Source: Photorhabdus asymbiotica
GTDB taxonomy: Bacteria > Pseudomonadota > Gammaproteobacteria > Enterobacterales > Enterobacteriaceae
NCBI RefSeq assembly: GCF_003634575.1
Contig: NZ_RBLJ01000002.1
Span: 558,001 to 622,000 of the forward strand
Length of the DNA: 64,000 nucleotides
Direction: 5' to 3'
The translations under genes were made by a program, and so were the position numbers. A model generated the notes under the pieces. That model searched no databases. It had not been told where the DNA came from and was given only the letters and a program-made list of their open reading frames with translations. Positions 37,476 to 46,812 of the stretch are shown here, piece by piece (position 1 is the first letter of the stretch; each line of letters starts with the position of its first letter).

Positions 37476-38174
37476 ATGAAAAAATTATTTTTAGCTACAT
37501 TATTAGCGGTAACGGCTTTACCTTCAGATGCTAACATCGTTATTAATACAACCCGTGTTATTTATCCAGCCGGTAATAAAGAGGTGTCTGTTCAATTATT
37601 AAATACAGGAGATCAACCTTCTCTAGTACAATCCTGGATAGATGATGGCGATCCTAACTCAACACCTGAAACAGCTAAGGTCCCTTTTCTGCTTACTCCG
37701 CCAGTCGTTAAAATTGATGGCAATAACGGTCAACAGCTCAGAATTAAGCACACTAGCAGCAACCTACCCACCGATCGGGAATCACTGTTTTATTTAAATG
37801 TTCTAGATATTCCACCTGTTGCAGAAAATATTGCCGATAAAAATGTCATGCAGATTGCGATTCGTACCCGGATAAAGTTTTTCTACCGGCCTGAAAAACT
37901 TTCTATTTCACCGAAACAGATCAAGCAACATATTGTATTAAAACGCGATGGTAACCAACTAAAATTGGTGAATTCATCACCCTATTTTCTAAATGTCGTC
38001 GGTCTCAAATCTTCCGACACTCGACCTAACCTATTAAACGAGGGGACAATCATTAAACCACTCTCTTCTCATTCATTTAGTACCAATGAAAAAGTAAAAG
38101 TCGGAGACAAATTAACTTTAGCTATTGTTGACGATTTTGGTGCTATAAATAAATTAACTTTACCACTTCAATAG
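37476..38174 (+). CDS. Periplasmic fimbrial chaperone (PapD/FimC family)
   Basis: This 232-residue periplasmic chaperone stabilises pilins by donor-strand complementation. Signal peptide MKKLFLATLLAVTALPSDA precedes NIVINTTRVIYPAGNKEVSVQLLN, the G1-like start of PapD-family proteins. Also present are PFLLTPPVVKIDGNNGQQLRI and SLFYLNVLDIPPV, which are PapD signatures including the Arg of the subunit anchor (TRVIYP). It follows the pilin by 67 bases and precedes the usher by 25. Confidence 0.94.
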   Translation: MKKLFLATLLAVTALPSDANIVINTTRVIYPAGNKEVSVQLLNTGDQPSLVQSWIDDGDPNSTPETAKVPFLLTPPVVKIDGNNGQQLRIKHTSSNLPTDRESLFYLNVLDIPPVAENIADKNVMQIAIRTRIKFFYRPEKLSISPKQIKQHIVLKRDGNQLKLVNSSPYFLNVVGLKSSDTRPNLLNEGTIIKPLSSHSFSTNEKVKVGDKLTLAIVDDFGAINKLTLPLQ

Positions 38175-38199
38175 TGATATTACTGGCATAGCATAGAAC

Positions 38200-40674
38200 A
38201 TGATAAAAGAAAAAGTTAGCTCGTTGACTCTGATAATAATCACCACCCTGTATACAGATTGCTTATGTTATGCCACAACATTTAATACTGGTTTTCTGGT
38301 TGGCGAATCTGCAAAAGCAGATTTGTCCCGATTTGATTCGAGTTCCGAATTACCAGCAGGCCGTTACGATATTGATATCTACCTAAATAATGACTGGAAA
38401 GGACGATTTGATATTCATATCCAGAACAATGGCAAAGATATCTACTTACTCAATGAAGATCTACCAAGGTTAGGGATAAAAATTGACAAGAACCAATTAT
38501 CAGAATCAAATTTATCTCAAGATGAAACTCTTATTACTAAAGTAATACATGAAGGAACCGCTAATCTTGATGTTCCTAAACTCAGCTTATATTTGGTTGT
38601 CCCTCAAGCTTATATCCAAAATGAACTAAAAGGCTATATCGATCCCGCATTCTGGGACAGAGGTATCCCAGGAGCTATGCTCTCCTATAATGCCAACTAT
38701 TACCATACTCAGAACAGGAATAAGCAGAGCAGTGACGATGAAAATGAGGATAATGCTTATGTGTCACTGAATAGCGGCTTAAATCTGTTTGGCTGGCAAT
38801 TACGTGATCAATCCTCTTATCACTATACGCGTTCAAATGGCAGTAAATGGAATAATAATACCCGTTATCTGCAACGAGGAATTTCATCAATTAATTCAGA
38901 ACTTCGCATTGGCGACAGCTATACATCAAGCGATTTGTTCGATTCTTTCCGCTTCCGTGGTATCAATCTGAAAACAGATATGCGCATGTATCCCGATGCC
39001 TGGCAAGGATTTTCCCCTATCGTCCGGGGAGTTGCACAGACGAACGCCTTAGTAAGAATCTCTCAGAATAACGTTATTATTTATCAGGGCAATGTACCAC
39101 CAGGGCCTTTTGCCATTGATACTATTTTACCAACAGGTTCTGGCGGCGACTTATCTGTCGAAGTCACAGAAGCCGATGGACGCCGAAACAGCTTTACTGT
39201 TCCCTTTTCATCTGTCCCTAATATGATGAAAGAAGGTCTTAGCAAATATGATATCAGTGCAGGTAAAACCCAAATTGCCAACAGTCGCTATAAGCCCAAC
39301 TTTTTTCAAGCCAGCTATCAATATGGGTTTAATAATATCCTTACCGGCTATACAGGGACCATCATTAGTAAAAATTATTATTCATTACTATTAGGCAGTG
39401 GGTTTAACCTGCCGATTGGCGCTGTCTCAATTGATATTTCTCAATCCAGCGCCAAATTTGACAACAGCCCAACCATGAAAGGCCAGAGTTATAAAGCGGC
39501 TTATAGCCGCTATATTCCACAAACAAGAACCAATTTCTCTCTGGCTGCTTATCGTTATTCAACTAAAAACTATCTGAGCCTGGTCGATACCATTAATCTC
39601 CATGATTGGATAAGCAACGGATATAATCGACAACACTACTATCATCAGAAAAACACCTTCAATATTAATTTAAACCAGAATCTTGGTAGTGGTGCGGGTT
39701 CACTTTTTCTTTCAGGAACATTACGTGATTACTGGGGAACGCAGAATAAAAGTAGGGAGTATCAAATGGGGTATTCCAACAGCCTGGGTAAAGTTAATTA
39801 TACCCTGACAGCAAGCCGTGTTCGGTACAATATCAATGAAACCGAAAGTAAAGAGGAACAACGTTACTATCTGACGCTGTCTGTTCCTTTTGAACTGTTC
39901 AATTACCCTGCCTATCTGACCAGTAATGTCTCACTCAATGATAGTCACTACAACAATAGCGATTTGGGATTAAGTGGTAGCGCGGGTCCACACAACCGCC
40001 TGAATTACCACCTTAACATTTCAGATCAGAAAAGCGGTTCTACAACAACCAGTGCAAATCTAACCTATAAAACATCCATTTCCACATTAAGTAGTTCTTA
40101 TAGCCAGTCCAAGGATTATCGTCAAATGGGACTTGGTGCAACAGGCAGTTTAGTCGCTTATCGGGGTGGCATTCTGGCCGCTAATCAGATTGGAGAAACC
40201 TTTGCAATCATTGATGCACCGGGCACAGCTAACGCCTCTGTGAATGGAGATAAAAGCATGGTAACGAATAACAGCGGTAAGTTACTGATACCTTATCTTT
40301 CCCCTTATCGTAAAAACGCCATCATGCTAGATACCAGTGAAGTGCCGGAAGATGCGGCTGAACTTATCGGTAATATCAGGGATATTGCACCATATTCTGG
40401 AGCTATTACCCACATCAGATTTAAAACAGACCAACGGAAAACTTTCATTTTCTACTCCACTCAGTCCAATGGTAAACCTTTACCTTTCGGTACTGAAATT
40501 GTCGATTCAGAAGGCAACAGCCTTGGATATGTTGGTCAGGGTAGTATGGTTTTCTTACGAGTAGAAAAATTGCCGCAACAAGTTTATGTCCGCATCGGTC
40601 AATCAGGTGAAAAGGACTGTGTAATAAACGATCCTCAGCCTGAAATGGACTCAACCGCCAATATTTGCCGTTAG
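38200..40674 (+). CDS. Outer-membrane fimbrial usher (FimD/PapC family)
   Basis: This 824-residue outer-membrane protein assembles and exports fimbriae. A signal peptide is followed by an N-terminal chaperone-binding domain (FNTGFLVGESAKADLSRFDSS). The barrel has the usher signature motif RGINLKTDMRMYPDAWQGFSPIVRG and the plug-domain segment VPPGPFAIDTI. C-terminal domains end in NICR with two Cys. Typical ushers are 820-880 residues, so this is complete. It lies 10 bases before the tip-subunit gene. Confidence 0.95.
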   Translation: MIKEKVSSLTLIIITTLYTDCLCYATTFNTGFLVGESAKADLSRFDSSSELPAGRYDIDIYLNNDWKGRFDIHIQNNGKDIYLLNEDLPRLGIKIDKNQLSESNLSQDETLITKVIHEGTANLDVPKLSLYLVVPQAYIQNELKGYIDPAFWDRGIPGAMLSYNANYYHTQNRNKQSSDDENEDNAYVSLNSGLNLFGWQLRDQSSYHYTRSNGSKWNNNTRYLQRGISSINSELRIGDSYTSSDLFDSFRFRGINLKTDMRMYPDAWQGFSPIVRGVAQTNALVRISQNNVIIYQGNVPPGPFAIDTILPTGSGGDLSVEVTEADGRRNSFTVPFSSVPNMMKEGLSKYDISAGKTQIANSRYKPNFFQASYQYGFNNILTGYTGTIISKNYYSLLLGSGFNLPIGAVSIDISQSSAKFDNSPTMKGQSYKAAYSRYIPQTRTNFSLAAYRYSTKNYLSLVDTINLHDWISNGYNRQHYYHQKNTFNINLNQNLGSGAGSLFLSGTLRDYWGTQNKSREYQMGYSNSLGKVNYTLTASRVRYNINETESKEEQRYYLTLSVPFELFNYPAYLTSNVSLNDSHYNNSDLGLSGSAGPHNRLNYHLNISDQKSGSTTTSANLTYKTSISTLSSSYSQSKDYRQMGLGATGSLVAYRGGILAANQIGETFAIIDAPGTANASVNGDKSMVTNNSGKLLIPYLSPYRKNAIMLDTSEVPEDAAELIGNIRDIAPYSGAITHIRFKTDQRKTFIFYSTQSNGKPLPFGTEIVDSEGNSLGYVGQGSMVFLRVEKLPQQVYVRIGQSGEKDCVINDPQPEMDSTANICR

Positions 40675-40684
40675 GGAGAAGCTA

Positions 40685-41761
40685 ATGAAACTTAAGTCAT
40701 TGTATCTGGCGGCCCTAATCAGCCTGAGTAGCAATATAGTTTATGCAAACTGTCAACCCAATGTTGCGATAACTGCCCCAGAAATTATTGTCAATATGAC
40801 AGATCGTCTCTATCTGAGCAGTAATGCAAGCTGGCAACTGAGTACCCGGTATTCTGGCTATTTTAAATGCACGACAAATGCATTATGGAAGCAAAACTCT
40901 GTTGCTAACGGTTCGCCATTTGCCAGAAACAAGGTTGTTTTGGGATTCAATGGTGGCAAAGATTATGTGGAAGTCACTATCACTAATCTCTCACCAAATG
41001 ACAATATTAACCTGGGAAACAGTAACACAACATTCCCCGCCAGTAGATTACAGGCCCAATTTACACTGAATGCCAAGCGATTAAACGGTAGACCTGGTGG
41101 TAGTAATATTCACGTCTTTTCCGGCGATACTGCAACATTAAAGACGGCTGTAATAGCTATGGACACCACCAATATAGGACTTTTTGATGCTATTCTCCGT
41201 TTTGCTACCGATTTTCTGACTTTTATTCTAACCTGGGTATGGCCCACTCATTCTGAAGATATCTATTACCAACCAGTTACCATGATTTTTAATCGTCATG
41301 ATACAACTTGTAATTTCTCAAATGCAGGATTAACAGTGAACCTGCCAAAAGTTAACCGAGCTACACTACTTAGCGGAACAAATAAAGGAGAAACCCCTTT
41401 TACACTCAACTTTGAATGTAATTTTCTCCTTGATGGTAAAACTTCACGTTCAGTTAAAGCCTACCTCAGCAGTAATAATCTGTTACCAAACGATAACCGC
41501 ACTTTAATCGATAACAAAGCGGGTGCTGCAAAAGGCGTTGGTATCCGAGTCTCTCAACCGGGGAATGCAACACCAATAATGTTCAGTACCTCGCAAACGT
41601 CTTCCCAAGGTGCAACTCTGTTATTCAGCCAAAATGCTGGCAGTACCATGGATAAACGTTTTGCCATTGATCTTAATGCTTACTATTACGTTTATGACCC
41701 TAAAAACATCACAACAGGGGAACTAAAAGCAACCTCTGTTCTAAACTTTGAATACAATTGA
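40685..41761 (+). CDS. Fimbrial tip adhesin-like subunit
   Basis: This is the last gene of the fimbrial operon: a 358-residue secreted protein with signal peptide MKLKSLYLAALISLSSNIVYA. Its size suggests a two-domain adhesin, an N-terminal receptor-binding half (about residues 22-200) and a C-terminal pilin domain (about 215-358) with Cys pairs in TTCNFSNAGL and NFECNFLL and a final strand TSVLNFEYN. No ligand can be inferred. There are no minor subunit genes, so this is a minimal fimbria with one shaft protein and one tip protein. Confidence 0.85.
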   Translation: MKLKSLYLAALISLSSNIVYANCQPNVAITAPEIIVNMTDRLYLSSNASWQLSTRYSGYFKCTTNALWKQNSVANGSPFARNKVVLGFNGGKDYVEVTITNLSPNDNINLGNSNTTFPASRLQAQFTLNAKRLNGRPGGSNIHVFSGDTATLKTAVIAMDTTNIGLFDAILRFATDFLTFILTWVWPTHSEDIYYQPVTMIFNRHDTTCNFSNAGLTVNLPKVNRATLLSGTNKGETPFTLNFECNFLLDGKTSRSVKAYLSSNNLLPNDNRTLIDNKAGAAKGVGIRVSQPGNATPIMFSTSQTSSQGATLLFSQNAGSTMDKRFAIDLNAYYYVYDPKNITTGELKATSVLNFEYN

Positions 41762-43049
41762 TCAGGTAACCAAGTAATCAGGTGGCAAAGGAAATGCCCC
41801 TCCTGTTTCTTATTCTAACCAAAATTTTATGTATCAATAAGTAACAATATGTAAGAAAGTGTTTCTAAATACAAATCCATTTACATTTATCACTTACCCA
41901 GAACCTACGTAAGGCAATGATAATCCTAGTATTCAACAAACATTAACATTGACTTAATTTTTTCATAAAATAGTACAATTCTATGAAACATATAAAAACA
42001 ACATACTCAGACTTATCAATAAAATTTAAATAAACAATATAAAAATCATACCTAATCATATTATTCAAATATAAACCAGATCATAAAAAAGATATTTAAA
42101 TATATTTAACACAATATAAACCAGCAATTAATACGATACAAACAATAATATAAAAACATTATTCCAATAAAAAAACACTCAACTAAACACATTACGTAAA
42201 ACAATAAAAAACCAATAAAATCAAAAATATAACAAACAAATATAAATTAAAAAGAACAATGAAAAATTAGATAATTACATACTCAAAGGTAACATAAAAA
42301 TACAAATAAAATTAACCAATTCATTATCAACCAAATATAAATAAAATCAAAAAAAACATTATTATCATCAACTTTAAAATATGAATTGTTATATTTAAAA
42401 AATAAAACCATTGAAAATATTTATTTTTTTTCATACCTATTTTTATTATATTTTTATAATATAATAAAAAGTAGAAAATATTAACACTTTGTTACTTATT
42501 TTAACTTAACATTTATAATAATATCGAATACCCTGCATCGCACCAATGACAATAGATATATCACAAAATCAGCTTAAGCCTGATCGACACAACTCAACTC
42601 GAATTCACAGAGAAAAACTATATATCGGTGACGGTTATCTGTTTATGAAAATGATACTTATTCTTATAATAGCAACATTAATATCAATTAGTTTGTTACT
42701 CGCAGCAGTATTCTTACAATTAGCAATATTATAGATAAATGAAGCCAAACCCAATAACTGTAGATATTCAACCGGTTTATCGATCTTTTTCTTCCCGGGA
42801 AAAACACCTTAAAAGTGAAACAAACAAAAAACATTATTATATTTTATATATAAATCAAACTAGACAGAGATTATTTTGTATAAAAACAATACACAACCAA
42901 CTATAATTTAATAAAAAAATAGAATACATCAATAACATACCAATTTTAATACAGAAAAAGTTCTTATGAATTATTAATAACTCTGGCTATGCTGGATTTA
43001 TTTTGCTAGCATTAGTTTGTTTTTTATTCAGAGCAAACGAGGAAAAGCA
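41762..43049. other. Extremely A-rich, G-poor intergenic region
   Basis: Almost 1.3 kb without a supported gene follows the fimbrial operon. From about 41980 to 42430 the plus strand is dominated by A with very little G. A small ORF at 42546-42734 (62 aa) has a hydrophobic tail, MKMILILIIATL and onward, but no clear ribosome site; a small membrane protein is possible at low confidence. No RNA gene or repeat could be identified. Confidence 0.5.
42546..42734 (+). CDS. Possible small membrane protein (62 aa)
   Basis: A polar N-terminal half of 33 residues is followed by a single strong hydrophobic segment that reaches the end (MKMILILIIATLISI then AAVFLQLAIL). No Shine-Dalgarno sequence is visible before the ATG, and the surrounding DNA is AT-rich, which can give hydrophobic ORFs by chance. 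I list it only because of the coherent single-helix design. Confidence 0.25.
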   Translation: MTIDISQNQLKPDRHNSTRIHREKLYIGDGYLFMKMILILIIATLISISLLLAAVFLQLAIL

Positions 43050-43838
43050 ATGCCCTCTCGAACGATGAGGACAACCGCAATCTTCGCTTTCTTTATTTCA
43101 CTGTTGTTTTCCGCTTTTAGCCAGGCATCAACTAGTACCGCTAAAAGCATAGAGTATTCTCACAATGGCATACAAAGCAATTTGCCAGATTTGCGAAAAT
43201 ACCCTTCAGGCACCCCACGTAAGAAAGCGTTTTTAAATGTTGTTGTCCCAGTGATTGATAAACACAATCAACAAATTATGCAGGAGCGGGAATGGCTACT
43301 GAAACATCAGGATGTCAAACGCTGGTCTACCCAGGATATCAAGCGCCTGCAACAAATTTGCAAAAACTACAACGTGAGCTGTAGCAGCTCGCCTAAAAAA
43401 GTTAATTGGAACAAGCTACTGAGCCGAGTTGATATCATTCCAACCCATTTTGTTGCTACTCAGGCTGCAACAGAATCTGGCTGGGGAACCTCTAAGCTTG
43501 CACAACAGAACAACAATCTGTTTGGTATGCGTTGTGGCAACAGTTGTAAGAAAACTCAAGGTAAGATAAAAGGTTATTCCTCTTATCCGACTATAAATGA
43601 TTCTGTCGAAGCCTATATGCGGAACATGAATACCCACAACGCTTATGAATCATTACGTGTTTCACGTGCTAAACAGAGAATCCTTCAAACATCACTGAAT
43701 ACCAGCAAACTGATTGATAATCTCGAAGGATATTCACAACTAGGTTCTACTTATAACAACTACTTGCATAAAGTCTTTAACAGCAACAAAGGACTTATCA
43801 CTCAGGCGCAAAAGTTAGTTAAGAATGAACATAACTAA
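43050..43838 (+). CDS. bax: Bax-family protein (glucosaminidase-type peptidoglycan hydrolase)
   Basis: This 262-residue exported protein is homologous to E. coli Bax, with a C-terminal endo-beta-N-acetylglucosaminidase (FlgJ-like) domain. The start at 43050 has a GAGGAAAA ribosome site; an upstream extension of 11 codons lacks one. A signal peptide ends at SQAST. The Bax signature LPDLRKYPSGTPRKKAFL follows. The catalytic region is ATQAATESGWGTSKLAQQ, with the presumed acid Glu near residue 141, then NNNLFGM and the C-terminal NYLHKVF. It acts on periplasmic peptidoglycan. An ERIC pair separates it from the O-acyltransferase genes. Confidence 0.92.
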   Translation: MPSRTMRTTAIFAFFISLLFSAFSQASTSTAKSIEYSHNGIQSNLPDLRKYPSGTPRKKAFLNVVVPVIDKHNQQIMQEREWLLKHQDVKRWSTQDIKRLQQICKNYNVSCSSSPKKVNWNKLLSRVDIIPTHFVATQAATESGWGTSKLAQQNNNLFGMRCGNSCKKTQGKIKGYSSYPTINDSVEAYMRNMNTHNAYESLRVSRAKQRILQTSLNTSKLIDNLEGYSQLGSTYNNYLHKVFNSNKGLITQAQKLVKNEHN

Positions 43839-43852
43839 AAATCCTATTAGTA

Positions 43853-43979
43853 TATACCCAATAAATTTCGAGTTGCAGCGCGGCGGCAAGTGAACGAATC
43901 CCCAGGAGCATAGATAACGATGTGACTGGGGTGAGTGAAAGCAGCCAACAAAGCAGCAACTTGAAGGATGAAGGGTATA
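43853..43979 (-). repeat. ERIC element (127 bp), subtype A
   Basis: Full-length copy in inverse orientation: TATACCCAATAAATTTCGAG to GGATGAAGGGTATA. It is the left half of a head-to-tail ERIC pair just after bax. Confidence 0.95.
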
Positions 43980-44105
43980 TACCCTATGGATTTCAAGATG
44001 CATTGCGACGGCCAAGGGAGCGAATCCCCGGGAACATAGATAACTCTGTGACCGGGGTGAGTGAGTGCAGCCAACAAAGAAGCAACTTGAAAGATAGCGG
44101 GTATA
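43978..44105 (-). repeat. ERIC element (about 127 bp), subtype B
   Basis: Full-length subtype B copy in the same orientation, directly joined to the subtype A copy at 43853-43979 with a shared TATA junction. It ends GATAGCGGGTATA. Confidence 0.94.
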
Positions 44106-44282
44106 AGTCCGAATATATTGCTCTAACTACCAATATCAGCCGTTTCATAATAAAATATGGAACGGTTGATTTCCTTATATCCGCCAGCTTGTCTTACTCA
44201 TTGATAGAATGTTTAAGTTAAATATTATAATATTACTCATATTGTCCTATAATCGCGATGCAATGATTAGCCAGAGTTTAAT

Positions 44283-45704
44283 ATGAATTTCTTTTCTTTT
44301 GAGTTTCTCGGGTCCTTTGTTGCCTTCTTTATCTTGTATTGGATGTTACAAAAAAGTGCAAAAATACAAAACTATTTGCTAATAATTGCAAGTTATTTAT
44401 TTATCTTTTCTTTTAACCCACTTTTTGCTGGTATCTTATTTTGCTATACGTTATTCATTTATCTTTTAGCAAACATAACCAGTAAATTTCTATCCAACCA
44501 CATCACATTTACTATCCTAACGATAGGTATTCTCGGATGTTTTACTGCATTCAAATATTATTCTTTCTTTCAGGAAAATCTCCAACAAGCATTTGCTCAA
44601 TTTGGTTTACCCATAGATTTACCTGTACTAACATTACTCGTACCTCTGGGGTTATCTTTTTATGCATTCCATTCTGTTAGCTATGTTGTTTCTGTTGGAA
44701 GAAATGAAATTCCACGGGCATCATTCCCTGATGTCGTTTTATACCTCTGTTTTTTCCCAAGTATTGTTGCCGGGCCAATAAACCGAGCTAAAGATTTCCT
44801 GCCTCAAATCCAGATTTCATCAAGAATAATCATCGAACCATCAAAAGCCATATTACTGCTTGTATTAGCAATGACAAAACTATTCCTGTTTAGCTCTTAT
44901 TTGTCTGAAAATTATGTAAATCCGATTTTTGATGACCCCATCGGCTACGATGCAGGAAAAATCCTGGTAGGTATTTATGCTTATGCCTGGCACATCTATT
45001 TTAACTTTTCTGGTTATACCAACTTAGTTACCGGATTAGCGTTACTCCTCGGATTCAAAGTTCCTAAAAACTTTAATGCCCCTTATCTGGCTGAAAATTT
45101 ACAAGCCTTCTGGCACCGCTGGCACATCAGTTTATCTGAATTTATCCGAGATTACGTCTATATTCCTTTTGGTGGTAATAAAACAGGGTTTCTACGTAAA
45201 AATATTAATGTGTTTGCTGCTATGGTAATCTCTGGTTTATGGCATGGTGCCGGGATTAACTTTATTATTTGGGGCGCTATTCATGGATTAGGATTAGTCA
45301 TCCTAAACATTAAATATAAATTATTTTCTCTAACAGACAAAAAAAACAAAAATACACCTAAAAACCCAATAACTTCATTTTTATCCAGAGTAATCACTTT
45401 CCACTTTGTTTGTCTGGCATGGGTCTTCTTTCGTTGTCCTACTCTAGATGATGCTCTGACATTATTAAAGCAATTAATATCATCAGATTTATTCCACTCA
45501 ATCATAACTAACGGGTGGTCACTGATGATGTTCTGGGGTATGTTTATTATTTATCCTAAACTGGTTAACCTGAAAATAGTAATTGAGAAAATCTATTCCT
45601 ATATTCCATGGATATACTACCCAATACCATTAGCTATCATTCTAACTTTGGTATTTATGCTTTCACCACAAGGAATGCCAGGATTTATCTATGCCAATTT
45701 CTGA
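44283..45704 (+). CDS. MBOAT-family O-acyltransferase (AlgI/PatA-like)
   Basis: This 473-residue polytopic membrane protein belongs to the MBOAT family, which passes acetyl groups from the cytoplasm to extracytoplasmic polysaccharide. Family signatures are LVPLGLSFYAFHSVSYVV, GPINRAKDFLPQI, FWHRWHISLSEFIRDYVYIPFGG and GLWHGAGINFIIWG, the last containing the catalytic His at about residue 320. The alginate AlgI and peptidoglycan PatA enzymes share this pattern. Its end overlaps the next ORF by 14 bases, so the genes are coupled. The acceptor could be peptidoglycan or an exopolysaccharide; no polysaccharide synthesis genes are near. Confidence 0.9.
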   Translation: MNFFSFEFLGSFVAFFILYWMLQKSAKIQNYLLIIASYLFIFSFNPLFAGILFCYTLFIYLLANITSKFLSNHITFTILTIGILGCFTAFKYYSFFQENLQQAFAQFGLPIDLPVLTLLVPLGLSFYAFHSVSYVVSVGRNEIPRASFPDVVLYLCFFPSIVAGPINRAKDFLPQIQISSRIIIEPSKAILLLVLAMTKLFLFSSYLSENYVNPIFDDPIGYDAGKILVGIYAYAWHIYFNFSGYTNLVTGLALLLGFKVPKNFNAPYLAENLQAFWHRWHISLSEFIRDYVYIPFGGNKTGFLRKNINVFAAMVISGLWHGAGINFIIWGAIHGLGLVILNIKYKLFSLTDKKNKNTPKNPITSFLSRVITFHFVCLAWVFFRCPTLDDALTLLKQLISSDLFHSIITNGWSLMMFWGMFIIYPKLVNLKIVIEKIYSYIPWIYYPIPLAIILTLVFMLSPQGMPGFIYANF

Positions 45705-46812
45705 GTTCAAATCCAATCTAAAAACAGCCGGGCAAGTCATGCTTATCATAGTCTTAACTAGCCTACTATTAATCTGGTTGAATCATCGTTCACTGGATAG
45801 ATTCTGGCAACAGAAATACCACCAGCAAAGCCTTTGGGCAACCTTACAAGGTAATGCGCTCTGGGATTTTGGGGATAATTTGGAACAAGGCATTCTGGCT
45901 GCGGGGGAGACTTTCATATTACACACCACCAGCAGTAACAGTGACGATCATCAGCAAGCTGCTCAGGAATCCAGTATTACGATTCCCAAAGATTTTCAGA
46001 TAGGACTGCGATTTTTAAATGGTTACATCTCTCCTGTTACAAATTCATCTGCAACTTTCCCTGCGTTATTACAAAAATCCCCCCATGCTGATTCTGTCAG
46101 TTCATCAGTACACCATACCCAATCCAGTATCGTCATCGCCAAAACCAATGTGACTCTGACAGCTAAGGATAAGGTACTTTTTGCTGGAGACTCAATGATG
46201 CAAGGTATTGCTCCTCATCTGAAACGTCGGCTCTTTCAGGATTACGGCATTTCAAGTATTAATCTCAGCAAACAAAGTACTGGGCTTGCTTACCCCAGTT
46301 TCTTTAACTGGCCAGCAACTATCAACAAGGCACTGGAAACCAACCACGATATCAAACTGGTTATTATTTTTCTGGGACCCAATGATCCTTGGGATATGCC
46401 ACCAGAACATGGACGTATCTATTTGAAATTTGCCAGCGCTGATTGGGAAAACCTCTACCGCCAACGTATCAATATGATCCTTCATGAAGCACGTCACTAT
46501 GGCGCTGATGTTATCTGGGTTGGCCCTCCAAATATGCGACAGAAAAAACTTTCTACCAGCATGAAATATCTGAGATCATTGTATCAATCAGAAGTAGCAA
46601 AAGCCGGAGAAATATACGTTTCTGTTAATAATATCTTTAAATATCATTCGGATGATTATTCTGATTATATTGGTGATAATAGCAATAAAATCAAACTCAG
46701 AAGCGGTGATGGTATACACTTTAGCTTGAAAGGTCAGCAAGCTATTTCAGACAACATATTTTCATTAATTGAATTTATTCAGGAACCAGCCAAACAAAAT
46801 GGAAATGCTTAA
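45691..46812 (+). CDS. SGNH-hydrolase (DUF459-type) partner of the MBOAT acyltransferase
   Basis: This 373-residue membrane-anchored protein has one N-terminal transmembrane segment (about residues 14-31) and a periplasmic SGNH/GDSL esterase-type domain. Block I FAGDSMMQG is at about residues 164-172 with the nucleophile Ser, block III FLGPNDPWD follows, and the Asp-His block GDGIHFS is at about 339-345. Such proteins move acetyl groups from the MBOAT protein onto the glycan or remove them. The start overlaps the MBOAT gene's end by 14 bases. Confidence 0.85.
   Translation: MPISEFKSNLKTAGQVMLIIVLTSLLLIWLNHRSLDRFWQQKYHQQSLWATLQGNALWDFGDNLEQGILAAGETFILHTTSSNSDDHQQAAQESSITIPKDFQIGLRFLNGYISPVTNSSATFPALLQKSPHADSVSSSVHHTQSSIVIAKTNVTLTAKDKVLFAGDSMMQGIAPHLKRRLFQDYGISSINLSKQSTGLAYPSFFNWPATINKALETNHDIKLVIIFLGPNDPWDMPPEHGRIYLKFASADWENLYRQRINMILHEARHYGADVIWVGPPNMRQKKLSTSMKYLRSLYQSEVAKAGEIYVSVNNIFKYHSDDYSDYIGDNSNKIKLRSGDGIHFSLKGQQAISDNIFSLIEFIQEPAKQNGNA

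Noticed and set aside
43815-44221. ORFs of 66-99 codons over the ERIC pair after bax
   Set aside because: They consist of translated ERIC palindromes plus flank; similar peptides appear at other ERIC copies and have no ribosome sites.
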